Position numbers and translations under genes: made by a program. This document shows positions 22,317 through 31,268 of a stretch of 64,000 nucleotides of DNA, piece by piece. Origin of the DNA: Agapetus fuscipes (lineage: Eukaryota > Arthropoda > Insecta > Trichoptera > Glossosomatidae); NCBI GenBank assembly GCA_951799405.1, contig OX637353.1:11718001-11782000 (forward strand), in the 5' to 3' direction. Each line of letters opens with the position of its first letter. Within the stretch, counting starts at the first letter, position 1. A model generated the notes under the pieces. The model saw only the letters and a list, made by a program, of their open reading frames with translations. It made no database searches and was not told the DNA's origin.

Positions 22317-23539
22317 CATCACAAGCTTAACAGTCTTGGGTGGGTTTTTTTTAAACAATATCAGTTGTTTTTGGAGATTTTGGCGTTTTTTCGTGATTTT
22401 CAAAACATTTCTTGTCCAGTTGTGCAGTTACATTACTGCATTAAAAGATACATTTCATGACATTTCATGCTTTCTAAAAGAATAAAACAAATTTTACCAG
22501 TCACAGGGCATTGAAATAAGTTTTGTATTCAACTCATAGTGACAACGCGCGGTCACAAATTCTTTGGAAAATAGTGAAATTCGACGCTCTCTCTACCCCT
22601 TCTTCTGCTCATTTAGTGATAAAATAACTTGTTTATTTGTACTATTGGTGCGCATTACTATATTTTATGCACAAAAATATAGAAATTACCATAAAATCTC
22701 AATTCCTTATAGTATTATTAGCCCTCATGAAAAATGATAAAAATGACATTTTTTCGAAACTTTGAGGCCGATTTGGAGACAGATGATTAATACTTTTACG
22801 GAATTTTATTTTACACACGTAATTTAAACTTCATTTGGCAACATATTCTCACTATTAGATGAATATTATCCAAAAAAAAAAAATCGGCCCTCCTTAGTAT
22901 CCATTTGGCTAATTAGATTCTGGGAAATTTCTATTTTTACGATTAAGTACATATTTATCTCTTTATTTGTTGTCCTTTATCAGAAAAAACTATATCATTT
23001 AACCTGTAACGTGTATCTCAAAAACTAGAGCTGATAGAAAAAATCTGGTGGCATTTTTGGAATCAGCACATTAAAAACATCTAAAATCAGATGTTAGATT
23101 TCTGGCACCAAATTTTTTTTTTCATTTTGTTGGCCTGTGTTGACAGAACGAACGGCGTCACGAAAAAAATATCAATTTGTTGAACGGGTGGCCCTACGCC
23201 CAGATCAAACGTTTTAATTATTAATAAAAAAGTTTTTTTTTTGTTTCGAAAAATAAAAAGTAATGTATTATTTTGCTTTAATACATAAAAAGTAGATGTT
23301 TGAAATAAAACATTCATTTTAATATTTTCAAATTTATAAAATAATGTATGTGTTTTTGTAAATCATGTATGATGTGTTTTAACGCGGGGTACTTTCGCAT
23401 TTCTTGTAACTATAATACTCTTTAGGTACCAACTGTCCTATATGACTCAGCCCGGCATGCTCGTACGTCATTTGCCGTCATCCGCAGACCAGACTCCCCC
23501 CCCCCCCTTAATTCGAATGACGTAATATATGGACGGCTC

Positions 23540-23580
23540 CCTAGCAGACAACCGTGCGAGAGCACGGTATGGTTTGCTAG
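23540..23580 (+). mobile_element. Helitron-type 3' terminus, displaced from copy 1
   Basis: A hairpin ACCGTGC-GAGA-GCACGGT (23551-23568) is followed 8 bases later by CTAG (23577-23580), the expected layout of a Helitron 3' end. It belongs with the body ending at 16012. Confidence 0.65.
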
Positions 23581-25756
23581 AGGTGAGTCCAAAATACTGA
23601 AACCGTTTCTTTGCAATCGCTACTTGATTGGTGCAGAAGTAATCGTTACACGATTCTCAAAGAAACGATTCCAGCTAAATCGTTACAAGTAGCCGTCGTG
23701 ACTGCAAACCATTCCGAGTCCAAACGATTCCAAAGTAATCGGAATCGGAATCGTTTATATGCTAATTTCTGTCTGCAAGCACCCGTCGCCGAATGAAGAA
23801 CTCGGCAAACAGTTTTGTAAACAAACAATTGGCTAGCATTTGTAGGTTATCTATTATCTTATTTTATTACTAGCTCTCTTTTATTGTGCTTACGGTCTGA
23901 TAGTCGTAATTGAGGTCAGTATTTTGTGATTGTCTATATTAAAAACTCTCCTGACCGTGGCGCCAAAACTTCTGACATTAAAATAAAATCAAAATATAAA
24001 ACTGTACACAAACTGTGTATTTTTGTCAATAAACCGATGTTTCCCACTACTTTTTACGTTTTTTGTTCAAAATTGCAAGAAAAGGTGATGGATATTTAAA
24101 TGAATTAAAAGAGGTATGTAAAGATAGGAAGAAATGGACACAGCTCTGCAAAGGTTCTGGCCAAACCAAGCGGAATGGTAACCTGAGTTATAGTTACAGT
24201 GAAACCACAGTTTTTATTAAGGGTTTTTTTGCAAAACCTTAATACTTTTACTGAGATCATTATTGGTACCCATATACACTTCAATATATAATTACTGTCA
24301 GAATAAAGAAGCGTCTTTATCTCAATTCTCAAGTACTCCTTGAAGTGACTGCATTAAAAAACGGCGCTATAAAAAATCATCAACTCATCATCATCATCTC
24401 AAATAATAAGTGCTATAACCATTGAGGTTATAACCGAAATAAATTGGAACGAAAGTATGTAATCATTAGTAGCCGAAACCGTTTCTTTTAGTCAGTAGGT
24501 ACACAGAAGTAGCTCCTTGCTGGGGAACCGGATATGCATGAACGGCGGCAAATTAAAATTGGCTGTAGTTTGAAAATATAAATCAGTTATCTCAAAATTA
24601 AAATCATGTGATTATAAAGCCCTTATTATAATGGCGACAAATTTAAAAAAGAGTGAAAACATATTTTGTTTGATGGTTGCTAAGGACCCAAGCTGTAATC
24701 TGTAACAGGAATAAATTCTTTGAAACGTCAGTGCCCGCTCCTCTGATAGCTACGCCGGCAAAAGTAATCATTAGTAGCCGAAACCGTTACTTTAAATCAG
24801 TACACAAAAGTAACTGGAATCGTTGTAACGATTACACCACAGAGTATGTAGGTTTATAGAGGGCGGTCTTAGAACAAAAAAAATGTAACCAAGTAGTATT
24901 ATTTATATATGAAACGATGGGTAGCGCCAGTAACTACCCTACGTGTCTAGACAATACTAAATTATCATCATAATATCATTCTATATTATTACTGTTCTAC
25001 TCAGTTGGCGAAGTAAATAAAAACAATTGAAGATGGTAAAACATATTTTATTTAAAAAAAAAACTTCAAATAGCACAACTTAATTACATTACAACAATTG
25101 ATTATAAATTACATTTATGTTATAAATACATTTTCTTCTTTTTTAATGTGTTATTACTTATTTTTCTATCATAATATATACATTGTGACTTGCTCAATTC
25201 AAATTTAATAATTATGTCCATAATCTGATGTTGAAAAGATATATCACATTTAAGATTTACACTAAATGTATTCCCACAAGAAGACACATTTCACACTTAT
25301 AAAGTACAACTTTTCTAAAAAAAACAGTTCTTCATTTCATACAAAAAGTACAGTCCTTCATTTCATACAAAAAGTACAGTTCACCCAAACTTTTTGTTTT
25401 TTCCAGTAAGTACATTACTAATCGTGAAATAGAAACGAATCCGATTACTTTAACTCCGTATTAAAACAATGAGGTACACAACAACGGCGACTGGACATTG
25501 TAAATTGCCAAATCACAAAATTTAAAGAATTTTCAAAAGGGAAGCGCTCCTTGCGTAGATTGCAAAAACACAAATGGCCGCCACATGGGGACTGGCGGTA
25601 TACCTCGTGACCAGACATGTGACCCAATCGGAGCTCTGATTGGTCGGAGAAACCGTGACTGTGAATAACTACCCAAATAATGTTGCCAGGAACCAAAATA
25701 TGCCCTAAGTTTCCTAGGCATGGATTACACTCAAGTAACGGTTTAGCCCACCTCTA
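23578..25756. mobile_element. hAT-like element without transposase
   Basis: Inverted ends TAGAGGTGAG and CCCACCTCTA, each followed inward by an AAACCGTT(T/A)C-type block. Flanking octamers TGGTTTGC and GACTTTGC agree at five of eight positions, so the duplication is imperfect. Internal repeats of GTAGCCGAAACCGTT occur near 24470 and 24775. An RTE-2 3' fragment is nested at about 24075-24205. No transposase ORF survives. In the paralogous locus at 39350 the site is empty. Confidence 0.5.
24075..24205 (+). mobile_element. RTE-2 3' end fragment
   Basis: The coding tail AATTAAAAGAGGTATGTAAA and AGGAAGAAATGGACACAG matches the copy at 46661-46927, and the end is AGTTATAGTTACAGTG. Confidence 0.6.
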
Positions 25757-26043
25757 GACTTTGCTAGTAGAATATTATATATGTGGCAATATGGGACCCC
25801 CTGTTGGCACAACAGGTCCCTTTCAAGATACTTTGGCTATACACGAACCGAATGTTTATCGATAGTCTCACTATTCAAGTTATATTTTGTGCGCGTTAAT
25901 TAACATATGTGTTTGCCAACAATAAACTGCCATCTAGACGCGCTTTTAAAAATTACAAATAAAGAAAATATTTGTTTGATAGAAGTAAAATTATAAACCA
26001 ACCGAGAGTTTGTTTCTGCAGTAGCAAGCAGCAGCAAAAACGC

Positions 26044-26304
26044 CTACTGTCTCAGTGCTTGTTTGGCTTATCCACCATTTAATTCAAAGATGACCTTTCG
26101 ATGAAATTGACTTGAAAACTCCTTTCTACACAATCTGAGCTGAGAAAAAAACGTAAAACACGATAATGAGAGAGTTTTTAAAAATATTTTTAAAATCGAT
26201 TTCTAGTTTTCATAAGACACATTGGTCCGGTAGGTACACATACAAACATTGCTCATGTGAAATTACATTTGATGGACATAAAACAAACAAGCACTAAAGC
26301 GACG
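26044..26304 (+). mobile_element. MITE M1
   Basis: The inverted ends contain AGTGCTTGTTTGGCTTAT on the left and ATAAAACAAACAAGCACT on the right. The interior has CACAATCTGAGCTGAG and CATAAGACACATTGGTCC, the family signature shared with copies at 29957, 40070, 50180, 56340 and 62215. Confidence 0.7.
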
Positions 26305-26377
26305 TGTTGTGGATTATCTGTGTAAGTGTCTGTATAAGTCTCTAGAAACAAATAGATTTTTTAGTACTTATAGGGAT

Positions 26378-26631
26378 TCCTTGACTTATAGGTTGGTATG
26401 AGGCTGACCACCCATACTGTAAAAAATGGTTCACTTTGCCAATGGCACCCCTGTTTCAGGGAAGGTCGGCAAAAGTTGTGGGGCTTATGTTCATTTGAGG
26501 TTTGGATTTTATTTGTAAGTACGCATTCAGCATTTGTAAGCGCGAACTACACGTGTTGGTTTGTGGGCTTACATCTGAGAGCTTTAAATGAATATAACCT
26601 TGCAACTTAGATTATAGATTATACATTATAG
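26378..26631 (+). mobile_element. RTE-1 3' unit with proven empty site
   Basis: A 254-bp unit from TCCTTGACTTATAGG to GATTATACATTATAG is flanked by ATAGGGAT on both sides (26370-26377; 26632-26639). The duplicated locus has a single ATAGGGAT at 40394-40401 and no insert. This fixes both ends of the mobile unit. Confidence 0.92.
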
Positions 26632-26967
26632 ATAGGGATAATAGTTATTCGAGATCGGTTGAATCGAATTTTCTGGCAAAATCAAGCAAGTAACGCTTAG
26701 TCATGTTTCGAGAACGATCTTTATTCTGAGTATAAAATAAGGACCCAAATTCTCTGTAGCTTTAGAAACATTCTACCAATGTACCTACTGTGCAAGTGTA
26801 AAGTGACTCTGTGTCCGAACCGAATGTGGAATAAATCGTGTAAAATAAATCACCGCAGTTTTAATTTCAAAAAACATAAAAGTTTAAGAGCGCGGTAGGA
26901 AATTTCTCGAAAACACAGTTTTTGACGTTATTTTTTTTCAATAAATATGGACAAATATAAATTTTTG

Positions 26968-27352
26968 ACAACTTTTAAAGTTAGTTAAACATTTCATTTG
27001 CAATATGCATTAAATAATATATGTCTATTAACGCTTTTATTACTTAAAAAATTAAAAATTACGAACACCTTCTTGCGGTAAGTGGAAAACATACAATTTT
27101 TGAATCAGTTTTTCTGTAAATTGGTGGTATTTTGAAATCTGATAAAAAATTACAAATATACTTTATATCCTGTTTTAGTTGGTGGTGTGATTTAAAGTGT
27201 GATTGAGATGAAGAAAACTGAATTACAAAAAAAAAAATCTAGAAGCAAAAACTGACAAAAAAGTGTACATTGTATCTTCGAATAAAATGGTTATTTGTGC
27301 CCAATTATTTTCAAATATTGAACAATATTATCTTGAGCTTAGTTTTAATTTT
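26968..27352. repeat. direct repeat, left member
   Basis: About 380 bp, highly similar to 27883-28268. Shared landmarks are AACATTTCATTTGCAATATG, ACACCTTCTTGCGGTA and CTGAATTACAAAAAA. Non-coding. Confidence 0.8.
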
Positions 27353-27371
27353 TTTCAATTTTTTTTTTTCA

Positions 27372-27524
27372 TAAGATCTTTTTTTACTTTCTTGCTATAG
27401 CTGAAGGCTATAAAGAAAGTATTGATTTGGTGTGAAAATTTGTTTTCGAGGTTTTCACGGAAATGAGTTTTCCTGGTGCAGGACATGCCAAAAAACACTA
27501 TCTTTCAAAAACGTCCGTCTGTTT

Positions 27525-27588
<64 letters not shown>

Positions 27589-27880
27589 GTGTCACTTTCC
27601 AAAGTATAAGACCTAGAGATACCAAATTTTGGCTATATCAACTTTTTTGGACATGTATTAAGTATGAATAACATGGCATTATACCAACTTGAAAATTCAA
27701 GATGGTTGCCATACAAAAAAAACATAAAATTGCACTTTTCTCAAAAACGGCTCCAAGAATTTTTCTTAAATTTTTAGAGTTGCCACTAATTAATTTTTAA
27801 CTTAATAAATTATGTTTGGCAACACTCTTGCTAATCTGTGTCTATGGGCTGCCATATGAAAAAAACAAACGAGTTAGTTA
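27372..27880 (+). mobile_element. Helitron-like 5' fragment
   Basis: Starts near TCTTTTTTTACTTTCTTGC with a short self-complementary region (CTATAGCTGAAGGCTATA) and continues with GGAAATGAGTTTTCCTGGTG, then a GT microsatellite and the GGCAACACTCTTGC block, as in copy 1 at 12750-13200. It is truncated before the 3' part. It lies exactly between two direct repeats. Confidence 0.45.
27527..27591. repeat. GT dinucleotide microsatellite
   Basis: About 27 GT units, followed by ATGTATGTGTG. The valine/cysteine-repeat reading frame through it is not a gene. Confidence 0.95.
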
Positions 27881-27882
27881 GT

Positions 27883-28268
27883 TAGTAACTTTTAGAGTTA
27901 GTTAAACATTTCATTTGCAATATGCATTAAATAATATATGTCTATAAACGCTTTTATTACTTGAAAAATTAAAAATTACGAACACCTTCTTGCGGTATGT
28001 GGAAAACATACAATTTTTGAACCAGTTTTTCTGTAAATTGGTGGTATTTTGAAATCTGATAAAAAATTACAAATATACTTTATATCCAGTTTTAGTTGGT
28101 GGTGTGATTTAAAGTGTGATTGAGATGAACAAAACTGAATTACAAAAAATAAATCTAGAAGCAAAAACTGACAAAAAAGTGTTCATTGTATCTTCGAATA
28201 AAATGGTTATTTGTGCCCAATTATTTTCAAATATTGAACAATACAATCTTGAGCTTAGTTTTATTAAT
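27883..28268. repeat. direct repeat, right member
   Basis: Second copy of the 26968-27352 sequence, with a few substitutions and small indels. Confidence 0.8.
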
Positions 28269-28620
28269 ATTTTACAAATGGCTTTTATATGCATGCTTCG
28301 CGGCGTAAATCCGTAGACGGGCTCCGACGCCCACAGAGCTGCTCCTGCTCCACTTTTTTTTTTTAGCTAAAACTCTCTCATCAAAAAACTTTTGATTCGT
28401 CCGTAAGTGATATGCAACATTTTCGAAGCGAGTACATTTTACGATTTTCCATGTTACATTTTTACAAAAATATTATTTTTTGCAATCAACAATTTCTTAA
28501 TAATACATTCCTTGACTTATAGGTTGGTATGAAGCTGACCACCCATACTGTACAAAGATGGTTCACTTTGCCAATGTCACTCCTGCTTCTGGGAAGGTCG
28601 GCAAAAGTTGCAGGGCTTAT

Positions 28621-29053
28621 ATTAATAATAATATTAGGATGATTTATTTGGTGAGCGCTGTTTTTGTGTGTATCACACCTCAAGAGCCCTCTGCGAGCTT
28701 GGTCGTCGCTGTAGAAAGCGCCAATTCTCAAGCAAGACCCAGTTGTTGTAAGGTTGGATGGACCTTTCAGTGACCGGTCTTTGGTAAAGGTTTATGAATT
28801 TTTCAACTCAGCGAAGAGCACATTCGAAATATAAATGGTATATTTTTTTTGTGCTCCGCCAGGATCCGAATCCACAACCTTCCATTTACGAGTCCGAAGT
28901 GTTGCCACTGGACTACAGACCGGTCCAAGATGCCAACGACACGCGGTGTACCTGAACGGTCACCCATCCAAGTACTATCCGCGCCCAATGTTGCTTAACT
29001 TCGGTGATCTATGGGAACCGGTGCTTTCAACATGGTAACGTCGTTGACAATGT
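28621..29053 (-). mobile_element. composite SINE: 5S-derived head, tRNA-like head, SINE A body
   Basis: Read on the minus strand, a 5S rRNA-derived segment (29048-28932) is followed at once by the SINE A tRNA-like head (about 28927-28850; TAGTCCAGTGGCAACACTTC, then GGTTGTGGATTCGGATCC), the SINE A body and a 3' tail of ATT repeats (ATATTATTATTAAT). Other SINE A copies in the window begin at the tRNA-like head and lack the 5S part. Confidence 0.75.
28932..29048 (-). pseudogene. 5S rRNA-derived sequence
   Basis: On the minus strand the 117 bases follow 5S rRNA: GTCAACGAC start, ACCATGTTGAAAGCACCGGT, GATCACCGAAGTTAAGCA, GGGCGCGG.TAGTACTTGG, ATGGGTGACC and a GTCGTTGGC end. The internal control region (AGTTAAGC to GATGGGTGACC) is well kept. 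Several substitutions at otherwise conserved positions, and the attachment to a SINE, argue against a working 5S gene. Confidence 0.85.
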
Positions 29054-29494
29054 GTTCTTATTATGTTCAATTTATGTTCAACTTCTATGTGTGTGCTTGT
29101 GGGAATGCATTTAATATGAATCTGAAATGATATATATCTTTGCAACTTTAATTTAGATTAAGACTTTGATACTAAACTTAGAAATTTATCATTACTATTT
29201 TAGAAATAATCGGTCGACATTCTTCATCCTACGGATCTTACGCAAAAAAAAAATATATTCATCAAGAAAGCGAAATTGCGAGAAAGGAAATGCAATTTTA
29301 CAGTATGTGAAAAACTAAATATTAACTAAGAAATACTGCGTGTATGCACTATATTGACCACTATTTTCAGAAAATTCCTTGGAACCTTCACATATCCATA
29401 ACATATGTAGTTACGCTTACGAGTAACTAAAAACTTGTTTTTTTTTTATTTACATGTTTTTCAAAGTTCTAATGAATTAATATAGTGGAAATAC

Positions 29495-29665
29495 ACAAAC
29501 CATTACCAAGACCCGTCACCAAAGTTCATCCAGCCCTATAGCAACTTGGTCTTGATTGAGAATCGACGCTTTCTTTAGCGTCAACCAAGCTCGCTGAGGG
29601 CTCTTGGGGTGTGATTTACACAAAAACAGCGCTCGCAAAAATCATCCTGATATTATTATTACTAA
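29495..29665 (+). mobile_element. SINE A 3' part
   Basis: Contains CCAAGACCCGTCACCAAAG, ATCCAGCCCTATAGCAACT, CTGAGGGCTCTTGGGGTGTG and a tail of GATATTATTATTA. The tRNA-like head is missing. Confidence 0.7.
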
Positions 29666-29956
29666 AAATATAATTTGCGAAACTATTATTTTTTTGATAA
29701 AATAAACCTAAGGAAGTTCATAGAAGTTTCATCTTTTATTCACATCTCAGTCTACCCATACAATCAAATACATTTTTAGTATCGCTCTTTTCTCTTTAGA
29801 AATATGAAATATTTGTGGTGTTATTTATACAAGGATTGAAAAGGTTGAGTCTATCTGCATCGCATAAACAACGACTGACCTGAAGCTAGCGACGTAGCTA
29901 TTCATGAGTAATAACATAGAGGAGCGGGAACTAACCTGCTGATTTGATACATATTT

Positions 29957-30204
29957 CGCTCCCCCAGTTATTGTTTGCCCTATAGACCAATTTTGTCAAA
30001 TATGACTTTTTAATGTCTTAAGAATCAAATTCTACACAATCTGAGCTAAAAAAAAGGTAAAATTCGATAACGTGAGAGTTGTTTTAAATATTTTTGAAAT
30101 CAATTTCTTGTTTTCATAAGACACATTGGTCCAGTACACATGCAAACATTGCTCATGTAAAATTAGCTTAATGGTCTATACGGCAAACAAGAACTAAGGC
30201 AGCG
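29957..30204 (+). mobile_element. MITE M1
   Basis: Terminal inverted repeats of about 30 bp: left CAGTTATTGTTTGCCCTATA-GACCA, right TGGTCTAT-ACGGCAAACAAGAACTA. The interior has CACAATCTGAGCTA and ACACATTGGTCCAGTAC. Confidence 0.75.
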
Positions 30205-30563
30205 ACATGCTACCACTTGCGTTTCTCTCCTGTCACACGTTGCAGTGGTTATAATGAAATGAGTGATAAAGTTAAAATATGTATATACAACTTGAAAATA
30301 TGAAATATTGACACGAATTTTGGTGATCACAATATTTATAACGTGTGTTATCTGTCAACTCTAGTTACTTCCGGTCTAGTCGGCAGCCGTTATTTGAAAT
30401 GGTACCAACATTCAAGATTTTTTTTTCGTTGTGCCGAGTTTTTTGTACACATGGAAATGCAACTGTGAAGTTCTTTGTTATTTTTATTACTAATGACCAT
30501 TTTCGTAAGTAAGTCTACTTTCGTAAGTAGCTTTGTGCCAAAATTGTTAAATTAGAAATAGTT

Positions 30564-31268
30564 GTGGAGGGCCAGGACTTACAAACTGGCCACTTAAAGG
30601 GGCAGCAGCCCAAAAAGTACAACGAAGTGGCTGCTACTAAACCATCGCAACAGATGCAGCAGCCTCAACAACAGAAGCAGCCGCAGCAGCAACAGAAGCA
30701 GCCGCAGCACCAACAGAAGCAGCCGCAGCAGCAACAGAAGCTGCCGCAGCAGCAACAGAAGCAGCCGCAGCAGCAACAGAAGCAGCCGCAGCAGCAACAG
30801 AAGCAGCTGCAGCAGCAACAGAAGCAGCCACAGCAGCAACAGAAGCAGCTACTGCAAAAGCGACCACCTCAATCGTCGCAACAGAAGCTGCCTCTGCAAC
30901 GACAGCCCCAACAGCAACAGTTGAAGCCCCAGGAACCAAACCCGTGGAATATACAGGGGCCAAGGCGCCCACGTAGGCAGACCAAGTTGCAAGGAACCGC
31001 CTCCAGTAGCAAGCATACGGCGGTAACCAGGAGGCGGACGCTTCATGCCTGGAGGTTCGCCAAGGACACTTCTCCCCATCAAGTGGAAGACTACATAAAA
31101 GAAGCCACCAAAGTGGAGGCAATTGTGGAAATTCTTCTAAATAAAGGGGACTATGCGTCATTTAAAATTAGTTTGCCAGAGGACGGATGGGACCGAGTGT
31201 TCAACCCGGTCATGTGGCCAAAGGGCGTGTATATCGCCAAATTCTACCACAGTAAAGATGGCCTTTAG
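30564..31268 (+). CDS. LINE ORF1 protein, 5'-truncated, Gln-rich
   Basis: ORF1 proteins of this class bind LINE RNA as chaperones. The first half is a Gln/Pro/Lys repeat encoded by about nine imperfect 21-bp units (roughly 30655-30850). The second half is basic (GPRRPRRQTK) and ends in a compact domain with LHAWRFAKDTSPHQVEDYI, YASFKISLPEDGWDRVFNP and WPKGVYIAKFY, matching the RRM-like C-terminal domain seen in ORF1 of CR1-type elements. No CCHC knuckle is visible. The frame opens on GTG; no convincing ATG start is present, so the N-terminus is probably lost. The stop overlaps the ORF2 start by 11 bases, an arrangement common in LINEs that reinitiate translation. Confidence 0.7.
   Translation: MEGQDLQTGHLKGQQPKKYNEVAATKPSQQMQQPQQQKQPQQQQKQPQHQQKQPQQQQKLPQQQQKQPQQQQKQPQQQQKQLQQQQKQPQQQQKQLLQKRPPQSSQQKLPLQRQPQQQQLKPQEPNPWNIQGPRRPRRQTKLQGTASSSKHTAVTRRRTLHAWRFAKDTSPHQVEDYIKEATKVEAIVEILLNKGDYASFKISLPEDGWDRVFNPVMWPKGVYIAKFYHSKDGL
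30655..30850. repeat. 21-bp coding minisatellite
   Basis: Tandem units of about CAGCAGCAACAGAAGCAGCC encode QQQKQPQ. Units vary by single bases (CAC, CTG variants). The opposite strand gives a long Leu-rich frame that is only a shadow. Confidence 0.9.

Larger units (their letters stand above)
16013..23539 (-). mobile_element. 7.5-kb terminal-inverted-repeat element
   Basis: Left end GGGCCGTCCATAAATTACGT and right end, read in reverse, GAGCCGTCCATATATTACGT form inverted termini. Both continue into runs of C/G (16058-16075; 23496-23510). The flanks carry CCTAG on both sides (16008-16012; 23540-23544). It sits inside a Helitron-like unit whose uninterrupted counterpart is at 39300-39354. Inside are a frameshifted gene of transposase-like character (18150-19849, minus), a 167-bp tandem duplication and three RTE-1 insertions. 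The superfamily is not assigned. Confidence 0.65.
25757..26873. repeat. segmental duplication, right part of copy 1
   Basis: Matches 39804-40640 almost throughout, apart from the RTE-1 insertion at 26378-26631 and small differences. It starts with a hairpin GGGACCCCCTGTT / AACAGGTCCC near 25794-25820 and contains an M1 MITE (about 26044-26304). Confidence 0.8.
28510..29165 (+). mobile_element. RTE-1 3' unit split by a composite SINE
   Basis: The left part, CCTTGACTTATAGGTTGG to GTTGCAGGGCTTAT, ends at about 28620. The right part resumes near 29055 (TATGTTCAATTTATG) and ends in TTTGCAACTTTAATTTAG. CTTAT occurs at both junctions, a possible 5-bp duplication of the inserted SINE. Confidence 0.7.

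Noticed and set aside
27432..27671. Val/Cys-repeat protein
   Set aside because: Translation of a GT microsatellite.
28932..29048. Functional 5S rRNA gene
   Set aside because: Substitutions at conserved positions, no array context, and direct attachment to a SINE.
30594..30839. Long Leu- and Ala-rich open frames opposite the LINE ORF1
   Set aside because: They are antisense shadows of the CAG/CAA minisatellite; no motif and no independent support.
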